A stretch of DNA of 26,317 bases from JANNAV01 sp031384695. Its GTDB lineage: Bacteria > Pseudomonadota > Alphaproteobacteria > Rhodobacterales > Rhodobacteraceae. The notes under the pieces are model-generated. The model was not told the DNA's origin. It saw nothing but the letters and a program-made list of their open reading frames with translations, and searched no databases. Position numbers and translations under genes: made by a program. The stretch lies in the NCBI GenBank assembly GCA_031384695.1, contig JANNAV010000324.1, positions 1 to 26,317 on the forward strand, in the 5' to 3' direction. Below are positions 21,600-26,317 of the stretch, piece by piece; positions within the stretch are counted from its first letter, which is position 1, and each line of letters begins with the position of its first letter.

Positions 21600-21986
21600 A
21601 TGTTTGAGAAACTGGAACTGACCCGGATGGCGCAAGCGATGGCAACCAATGCCGGCGCCCGTCTGGGGATCATAGCGCGCAACGTGGCCAATGCCGATAC
21701 GCCCGGCTTCAAGGCCATGGACCTGCCCGATTTCGCGGAAACCTACCGCGAGGCAGGCGGCGAGGGCATGCGGGTGACGCGGCCCGGCCATCTGGGTGGG
21801 TTTTCCGGGCAGGCCGAGGCTGTGGCGCGGCGGGCACCGGGATCGGAGGCGCCGAATGGCAACACCGTGTCATTGGAAATGGAAATGGTGAAGTCGGCCG
21901 CCGTGCGGCAGGACCACGAGATGGCGCTGGCCGTCTATCGCAACACGTCAGGGATCATTCGCGCGTCGCTTGGACGCGCAGGGTAA
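21600..21986 (+). CDS. flgB: Flagellar basal-body rod protein FlgB
   Basis: FlgB forms part of the proximal rod that crosses the periplasm. The 128-residue product opens MFEKLELTRMAQAMATNA and has the rod/hook family signature RNVANADTPGFKAMDLPDF near residues 26-45, then the C-terminal helix EMALAVYRNTSGIIRASLG. The ATG at 21600 follows AGGGAGA at suitable spacing. It leads the operon flgB-flgC-fliE-fliQ-flgF-flgG-flgA-flgH-fliL. Confidence 0.95.
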   Translation: MFEKLELTRMAQAMATNAGARLGIIARNVANADTPGFKAMDLPDFAETYREAGGEGMRVTRPGHLGGFSGQAEAVARRAPGSEAPNGNTVSLEMEMVKSAAVRQDHEMALAVYRNTSGIIRASLGRAG

Positions 21987-21996
21987 GGGGAACTGG

Positions 21997-22377
21997 ATGA
22001 GTGACCTTCTGAAATCCCTGTCTTATTCGGCCTCCGGGATGGAGGCGCAGGCCTCGCGGCTGCGCCATGTGTCGGAGAATATCGCCAACGCCGATACCCC
22101 CGGCTATCACCGCAAGCTGGTAAGTTTTACCGAGGCGATGGGCGAGGCAGAGGTGCGCACGGGCAATGTCCGGCTGGACCAGAGCCCGCTGGTGTCCATC
22201 TACGATCCCGGCCACCCGATGGCCGATGAAACCGGTCACTATGATGGATCGAATGTCGATCTGGTGATCGAAATTGCTGACGCGCGCGAAGCGCAGCGCA
22301 GCTACGAGGCGAACCTCAAGATGTTCGAGCAGGCGCGGCAGATGACGCAAAGCCTGTTCGAACTTTTGCGGCGATAA
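21997..22377 (+). CDS. flgC: Flagellar basal-body rod protein FlgC
   Basis: FlgC is a second proximal rod subunit. The 126-residue product begins MSDLLKSLSYSASGMEAQAS, has SENIANADTPGYHRKLVSF near residues 28-46 and ends with the family helix AQRSYEANLKMFEQARQM. The ATG at 21997 follows AAGGGG with six bases between. An earlier in-frame ATG at 21970 overlaps flgB and lacks a ribosome site. The conserved motif YDPGHPMADETGHY is also typical of FlgC. Confidence 0.96.
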   Translation: MSDLLKSLSYSASGMEAQASRLRHVSENIANADTPGYHRKLVSFTEAMGEAEVRTGNVRLDQSPLVSIYDPGHPMADETGHYDGSNVDLVIEIADAREAQRSYEANLKMFEQARQMTQSLFELLRR

Positions 22378-22401
22378 CCCAAAACCAAGGGATGATCCAG
22401 A

Positions 22402-22692
22402 ATGGATGTCAGAACCTCACTCGCCGCACAATCCTACGCACAGGCCCGCTCGGCCGCGGCACCAACCCCGCAGCCGGGCGGTATCGAAGCGGGGTTTGGC
22501 CGCATCGCCGCAAGCTTTGCCGAAACACTGGTTGCGGGCGAGAAAACCGCCCGCGCCGCAATGACAGGCGGGGCCGATCCGCATGCTTTGGTGCAGGCGC
22601 TCGCCTCGTCGCAACTGGCGGTCGAAACCGTGGCCACGGTGCGCGACAAGGTGGTTGAGGCCTATCAGGAAATTCTGAGGATGCCGGTATGA
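22402..22692 (+). CDS. fliE: Flagellar hook-basal body complex protein FliE
   Basis: FliE links the MS ring to the rod and must be exported before the rod can grow. The 96-residue product has the family core FAETLVAGEKTARAAM followed by LVQALASSQLAVETVATVRD and the ending VVEAYQEILRMPV. AAGGGA precedes the ATG by nine bases. It overlaps fliQ by 4 bp. Confidence 0.94.
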   Translation: MDVRTSLAAQSYAQARSAAAPTPQPGGIEAGFGRIAASFAETLVAGEKTARAAMTGGADPHALVQALASSQLAVETVATVRDKVVEAYQEILRMPV

Positions 22693-22955
22693 CCGAGGAT
22701 CAGATCTTTGATGTGTTGCGGCAGGGGCTTTGGGTGGCGGTGCTGATCTCGGCCCCCCTGATGGCGGTGGCGCTGGTGGCGGGGGTGACGATCGGCCTGT
22801 TTCAGGCGCTGACCTCGATTCAGGAAACCACGCTGACCTTCGTGCCCAAGGTGGGGGCGATGATGATCGTGTTCTGGGTGACCATGAGTTTCATGACCAC
22901 GACGCTGCTGGCCTACTTTACCGGCAGTATCATTCCGTTGATCGCAGGCAGTTGA
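22689..22955 (+). CDS. fliQ: Flagellar export apparatus protein FliQ
   Basis: FliQ is part of the membrane core (FliP-FliQ-FliR) of the flagellar export gate. The 88-residue product has two membrane segments, LWVAVLISAPLMAVALVAGV and VGAMMIVFWVTMSFMTTTLL, joined by the conserved loop GLFQALTSIQETTLTFVPK. FliP and FliR are not in this window. It overlaps fliE and lies one base upstream of flgF, so translation is probably coupled. Confidence 0.96.
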   Translation: MTEDQIFDVLRQGLWVAVLISAPLMAVALVAGVTIGLFQALTSIQETTLTFVPKVGAMMIVFWVTMSFMTTTLLAYFTGSIIPLIAGS

Positions 22956-22956
22956 G

Positions 22957-23667
22957 ATGGACGCCGCCGGCTATACCGCCCTGACCCGCCAATCCGGCCT
23001 GATGCGCGAGATGCAGGTGGTGGCGAACAATATCGCCAACCTTTCGACCACCGGATTCAAGCGCGAAGGTGTGGTGTTTTCCGAACATGTGGCGCGGATG
23101 GCGGAGGGGCCGTCGCTGTCGATGGCCAACGGCAACGCGCGGCACGTCGATCTTTCGCAAGCCGGGATCAGCAAGACCGGCGGCAGTTTTGATTTTGCCG
23201 TTCAGGGCGAGGGGTTCTTTCTGGTGGAAACCCCGGATGGCGAGCGGCTGACCCGTGCGGGCAGCTTTACCCCCTCGCCTGCCGGAGAGTTGGTGACGCC
23301 GGAAGGCTTTCGCCTGCTGGATCAGGGCGGTGCGCCGGTTTTCGTGCCTTCGGGTGCCGGGGCGGTGGCGCTTTCGCAAGATGGCACGCTGTCGGCGGGG
23401 GGTGCACCTTTGGCCCGCATCGGGCTGTGGCGGCCTGCGGACCCGCTCAGCCTGCAACATCAGGCGGGCACCCTGTTCAGCGCCGCCGAGATGGAGCCGG
23501 TGGACGGTGCGGTGCTGATGCAGGGCTATCTGGAAGACAGCAATGTGGAACCGGTTTCGGAAATTGCCCGAATGATCGAGGTGCAGCGCGCTTACGAGAT
23601 GGGCCAGACCTTCATGGACCGCGAGGACCAGCGCATGCGCAGCGTCATCGACACCCTTGGACGATAG
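22957..23667 (+). CDS. flgF: Flagellar basal-body rod protein FlgF
   Basis: FlgF is a rod protein between the proximal and distal rod. The 236-residue product opens YTALTRQSGLMREMQVVA and has the signature ANNIANLSTTGFKREGVVF near residues 25-43, FDFAVQGEGFFLVETPDG in the middle, and the C-terminal helix IARMIEVQRAYEMGQTFMD. It is shorter and less distal-rod-like than the next gene, which fits FlgF followed by FlgG. It begins one base after the fliQ stop. Confidence 0.94.
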   Translation: MDAAGYTALTRQSGLMREMQVVANNIANLSTTGFKREGVVFSEHVARMAEGPSLSMANGNARHVDLSQAGISKTGGSFDFAVQGEGFFLVETPDGERLTRAGSFTPSPAGELVTPEGFRLLDQGGAPVFVPSGAGAVALSQDGTLSAGGAPLARIGLWRPADPLSLQHQAGTLFSAAEMEPVDGAVLMQGYLEDSNVEPVSEIARMIEVQRAYEMGQTFMDREDQRMRSVIDTLGR

Positions 23668-23676
23668 GAGAGACAA

Positions 23677-24462
23677 ATGCAGGCCTTGCAGATCGCAGCT
23701 TCGGGGATGAGCGCCCAGCAGATGCGGGTGGATGTGGTGTCCCACAACCTCGCCAACATGTCGACAACCGGCTTTAACGCGCGGCGCGCCGATTTCGCCG
23801 ACTTGCAATATCAACAGCTTGCGCGGCCGGGCACGGTTTCGGCGCAGGATGGTTCGATCCTGCCCACCGGCGTGCAGATGGGGATGGGGGTGCGGCCGAC
23901 TTCCGTTTCGGTGGTGCTGGCGCAGGGGGCGGTCAGCCAGACCGGCGGCGATCTGGATGTGGCCATCGAAGGGCGCGGCTATCTGGAAGTGACGCTGCCC
24001 TCGGGCATTTCGGCCTATACCCGCGATGGCGCGCTGAAACGCACCGGTGACGGGCTGATCGTGACGGCGGACGGCTTTCAGGTGGCGCCGGGGATCACCA
24101 TTCCCTCGGACGCGCGCAGCCTTTCGGTGAACGCAAATGGCGAGGTTTATGCCTATTTCAACGATCAGGTGACGCCGCAACTGCTGGGGCAACTGTCGCT
24201 GACCGGCTTTACCAATGAAAAGGGGCTGGAGGCGATGGGCTCGAACCTGTTTCTGGAAAGCCCGGCGTCGGGCCCCGCACAGGTGGGCACCCCCGGGATT
24301 GATGGCCTTGGCACGCTGCGGCAGGGCTATCTGGAGGACAGCACGGTGGACGCGGTGCGCGAGGTGACCGAGCTGATCAAGGCTCAGCGCGGCTATGAGT
24401 TGAACGCCAAGGTGATCACGGCGGCCGATCAGATGCTGGCCACCACCACGCAGGTGCGCTGA
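23677..24462 (+). CDS. flgG: Flagellar basal-body rod protein FlgG (distal rod)
   Basis: FlgG forms the distal rod passing through the P and L rings. The 261-residue product opens MQALQIAASGMSAQQMRVD, has SHNLANMSTTGFNARRADF near residues 24-42, and ends with the FlgG-type helix VTELIKAQRGYELNAKVI followed by ADQMLATTTQVR. The length is that of the family. AGGAGA precedes the ATG. Its TGA shares a base with the flgA ATG. Confidence 0.96.
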   Translation: MQALQIAASGMSAQQMRVDVVSHNLANMSTTGFNARRADFADLQYQQLARPGTVSAQDGSILPTGVQMGMGVRPTSVSVVLAQGAVSQTGGDLDVAIEGRGYLEVTLPSGISAYTRDGALKRTGDGLIVTADGFQVAPGITIPSDARSLSVNANGEVYAYFNDQVTPQLLGQLSLTGFTNEKGLEAMGSNLFLESPASGPAQVGTPGIDGLGTLRQGYLEDSTVDAVREVTELIKAQRGYELNAKVITAADQMLATTTQVR

Positions 24463-24878
24463 TGTGGCGGATTTTGCTTTTGCTGATCCCGGTCGAGGCG
24501 CTGGCCGACAGTCTGGTGGCGGCCCGCACCATCCGCGCCCGTGCCATATTGACGGCTGAGGACGTGACGCTGGTGGCCGCCGATATTCCCGGTGCGCTGG
24601 CCGAGGCCGGTCTTGCCATCGGGCAGGAAGCGCGGGTGGCGATCTATCCGGGCCGTGCGATCCGGGCCGAAGACATCGGGCCGGGTACGATTGTGGAGCG
24701 CAATCAGATCGTGCCGCTCGCCTATCTTTCGGGTGCGCTGGTGATCATGACCGAGGGCCGCGCTTTGGACCGGGGCGGTGCCGGTGACGTTATTTCCGTG
24801 ATGAACCTTGCCTCGCGCACCAAAGTTTTCGGCCAGATCGGTGCCGACGGTGTGGTGCGTGTAGGCCCTGCCTCCTGA
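24462..24878 (+). CDS. flgA: Flagellar basal body P-ring formation protein FlgA
   Basis: FlgA is a periplasmic chaperone for P-ring (FlgI) assembly. The 138-residue product has a short signal peptide (LLLLIPVEALADS), a SAF-type segment with RAILTAEDVTLVAADIPGA, and the C-terminal domain with GRAIRAEDIGPGTIVERNQ and ALDRGGAGDVISVMNLASR. It is shorter than the 200-plus residues of enterobacterial FlgA, as is common in alphaproteobacteria. The start overlaps the flgG stop (TGATG). The flgI gene is not in the window. Confidence 0.9.
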   Translation: MWRILLLLIPVEALADSLVAARTIRARAILTAEDVTLVAADIPGALAEAGLAIGQEARVAIYPGRAIRAEDIGPGTIVERNQIVPLAYLSGALVIMTEGRALDRGGAGDVISVMNLASRTKVFGQIGADGVVRVGPAS

Positions 24879-24890
24879 AGGATGAATTAT

Positions 24891-25610
24891 ATGCGATATC
24901 TGATACTTGCGGTTCTGGCTTTGGCATCCTGCGGCCGGTTGGAAGCGGTGGGCCGCGCGCCCGGATTCTCGCCGCTTGAGGGCACCAACCAGCATCATGC
25001 GATGTATTCCAACCCTCTGCCGCTGGACGCCCCCGCCGATGGCCCGACCGATGCGTCGTCACTATGGACGGCGGGGCAGGATTCACTGTTCGGCGACCGG
25101 CGGGCGGAACGGCGGGGCGATATTCTGACGGTGGTGATCGAGATCGACGAAAGCGCGTCGATCAAGAACGCCACCGGGCGCACCCGCAGTGGCAGCGAAA
25201 GCCTGGCGATCCCCGAGTTGTTCGGCATCCCGCAACGGCTGGACGAACAATTGCCCGCGGGTGCCAGCCTTGGCAACGCTGTCGATACCACGTCGGCCTC
25301 GAATTACGCCGGCAACGGCTCGGTCACGCGCAATGAAAAGCTGACGCTGCGGGTGGCGGCAACCGTGGTGGAGGAGTTGCCGAACGGGGTGCTGCGGATC
25401 GAGGGCCGGCAGGAGGTGCGGGTAAACAATGAGCTGCGCGAATTGCTGATCTCGGGCTATGTGCGGCCCGACGATATCTCGCGGCAGAACGAGATCACCT
25501 ATGACAAGATCGCGGGCGCGCAGATTTCCTATGGCGGGCGCGGTCAGATAACCGATGTGCAGCAGCCGCGCTATGGTCAGCAGATTGCTGACATCCTTCT
25601 GCCGTTCTGA
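24891..25610 (+). CDS. flgH: Flagellar L-ring lipoprotein FlgH
   Basis: FlgH forms the L ring in the outer membrane. From MRYLILAVLALASCGR the product is 239 residues; LASC is a lipobox with the lipidated cysteine at residue 14. Family blocks include SLFGDRRAERRGDILTVVIE, SNYAGNGSVTRNEKLTLRVA, NGVLRIEGRQEVRVNNE and the C-terminal SYGGRGQITDVQQPRYGQQI. An ATG three codons upstream (24882) overlaps the AAGGA ribosome site, so 24891 is the likelier start. Confidence 0.95.
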   Translation: MRYLILAVLALASCGRLEAVGRAPGFSPLEGTNQHHAMYSNPLPLDAPADGPTDASSLWTAGQDSLFGDRRAERRGDILTVVIEIDESASIKNATGRTRSGSESLAIPELFGIPQRLDEQLPAGASLGNAVDTTSASNYAGNGSVTRNEKLTLRVAATVVEELPNGVLRIEGRQEVRVNNELRELLISGYVRPDDISRQNEITYDKIAGAQISYGGRGQITDVQQPRYGQQIADILLPF

Positions 25611-25615
25611 CCGCC

Positions 25616-26071
25616 ATGATGGGCAAATTGATCCCGCTTTTGTTGGCATTGATCGGGCTTGGCGCCGGGATTGGCGGCGGCATGGTGCTGCGTCCGGCGC
25701 CAGAGCCTGTGGCAGAGGTAGCGGAAGTTGAAATCGACCCGGAAATGCTGCCGGAGTATGTGAAGATGAACAATCAGTTCGTGGTGCCGGTGCTGGAAGG
25801 CGGGCTGGTTTCGGCGATGGTGATCCTGTCGCTGAGCCTCGAAGTGAAGAAAGGTGCCACCGAAGAGGTGTATTCGCGCGAGCCAAAGCTGCGCGATGCG
25901 TTCCTGCAGGTGATGTTCGATCACGCCAATGCGGGCGGGTTCAGCGGTTCGTTCACCGACGGATCGAACCTGATCCTGCTGCGGACGGCGCTGCTGGAAA
26001 TGGCGCGTAAAACCCTGGGCGATGTGATCAACGATGTGTTGATCAGCGATATTGTTCGCCAGGACAGCTAG
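25616..26071 (+). CDS. fliL: FliL-like flagellar basal body-associated protein
   Basis: The 151-residue protein has one N-terminal membrane segment (LIPLLLALIGLGAGIGGGMV), a short acidic linker and a periplasmic domain with YVKMNNQFVVPVLEGG, VILSLSLEVKKG, REPKLRDAFLQVMFDHAN and the ending DVLISDIVRQDS. This layout and the conserved KLRDAFL pattern fit FliL, which surrounds the stators and supports torque. It begins five bases after flgH; no clear ribosome site is seen, so translation may depend on coupling. A second ATG at 25619 is equally possible. Confidence 0.8.
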   Translation: MMGKLIPLLLALIGLGAGIGGGMVLRPAPEPVAEVAEVEIDPEMLPEYVKMNNQFVVPVLEGGLVSAMVILSLSLEVKKGATEEVYSREPKLRDAFLQVMFDHANAGGFSGSFTDGSNLILLRTALLEMARKTLGDVINDVLISDIVRQDS

Positions 26072-26073
26072 CA

Positions 26074-26115
26074 CGTGTTGCGTACAATCGGGTTCACCTT
26101 ATTGTACGCAACACG
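26074..26115. repeat. 15-bp perfect inverted repeat right after fliL
   Basis: CGTGTTGCGTACAAT (26074-26088) and ATTGTACGCAACACG (26101-26115) are exact reverse complements with a 12-base loop, starting 2 bases after the fliL stop. There is no T-run. It could be an operon-end hairpin, a regulator site or a mobile-element trace. Confidence 0.7.
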
Positions 26116-26141
26116 CAACATTCCCAGGCTGATCTTGTCTT

Positions 26142-26178
26142 GGATTTCCTTCAATCTGAATCAGTTTGAAGGAAATCC
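26142..26178. repeat. Palindrome copy 2, downstream of fliL
   Basis: GGATTTCCTTCAA (26142-26154) pairs exactly with TTGAAGGAAATCC (26166-26178); inside, CTGA and TCAG pair as well. It is nearly the same sequence as the palindrome at 13177-13207. Confidence 0.8.
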
Positions 26179-26187
26179 GCTTGTCTT

Positions 26188-26301
26188 ATGACTATTCCAG
26201 CCTCCCATGCGACAAAGGAGGCACCGTCCGGCACCTTGAACTTGCCGGACGGTGACGGTGGTTGGATCGTCACTGGCTTGGTCGTGAACGGATCGTTTTA
26301 G
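26188..26301 (+). CDS. Possible 37-residue ORF, unrecognised
   Basis: An ATG at 26188 opens 37 codons ending in TAG at 26299-26301; the product begins MTIPASHATKEAP and ends IVTGLVVNGSF. AAGGAAA, part of the preceding palindrome, lies 11 bases upstream as a weak ribosome site. I recognise no family. The 12-bp hairpin at 26222-26254 lies inside it, which argues against it being a normal gene. Confidence 0.15.
   Translation: MTIPASHATKEAPSGTLNLPDGDGGWIVTGLVVNGSF
26222..26254. repeat. 12-bp perfect inverted repeat near the window end
   Basis: CACCGTCCGGCA (26222-26233) and TGCCGGACGGTG (26243-26254) are exact reverse complements around a 9-base loop. GTTGGATC occurs twice further right (26261-26268 and 26303-26310). 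No T-run follows the hairpin. Confidence 0.65.
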
Positions 26302-26317
26302 AGTTGGATCAACCACC

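Noticed and set aside
22930..24192. 420-codon minus-strand frame opposite flgF-flgG
   Set aside because: It is antisense to two clear rod genes and joins parts of both, which no real gene would need.
26257..26317. GGTTGGATC strings suggesting the 3' end of 16S rRNA
   Set aside because: The rRNA end continues as GGATCACCTCC; here the bases after GGATC differ (GTCAC and AACCACC), and no other rRNA sequence is present.

Overview
The window is a GC-rich alphaproteobacterial chromosome segment, most likely from the Rhodobacteraceae (Roseobacter/Rhodobacter group). Evidence: the order rpsT-dnaA-dnaN-recF-gyrB on one strand, a short flagellin followed by flaF and flbT, a tight flgB-flgC-fliE-fliQ-flgF-flgG-flgA-flgH-fliL run, and the protein sequences themselves. 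All functional calls come from reading the translations; no database search was possible.

Left edge (1-1102): a scar. The 3' end of an IS110-type transposase abuts a decayed tail module of a prophage or gene-transfer-agent-like element on the minus strand: a tape-measure C-terminal fragment joined out of frame to a DUF1833-like fragment, then an NlpC/P60 cell-wall peptidase whose catalytic triad still looks intact.

Replication and housekeeping block (1103-10820, all minus strand): mutM and a crotonase; rpsT with a recognisable promoter and terminator; then dnaA, dnaN, recF, a LysE-type exporter and gyrB. The dnaA upstream gap of 539 bp holds one DnaA-box-like site, and the DnaA linker carries a 15-bp tandem repeat. 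Divergently on the plus strand, ubiE and ubiB (ubiquinone synthesis) overlap by 4 bp behind a sigma-70-like promoter.

Flagellar block (13246-26071): fliK-flgD on the minus strand; a FlgJ-like rod-binding protein and a FlgN-like protein on the plus strand; then flagellin, flaF, flbT and a DUF1217 protein; fliI on the minus strand; and the operon flgB-flgC-fliE-fliQ-flgF-flgG-flgA-flgH-fliL on the plus strand. These build the rod, the L-ring, the hook-length and hook-cap machinery and the filament, plus part of the export apparatus. Each of the three regulatory gaps in this block contains a TTAA-N7-TTAA-like (CtrA-type) site, which suggests one regulator for the cluster. The flagellin leader and trailer contain stem-loops next to the genes for FlaF and FlbT, known post-transcriptional regulators of flagellin.

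Right edge (26072-26317): no convincing gene, but three strong inverted repeats in a row. One is a second copy of a palindrome that also lies between ubiB and flgD. I found no wholly new system. The most interesting signals are the shared palindrome, the hairpin cluster after fliL, the CtrA-like sites and the structured flagellin leader.
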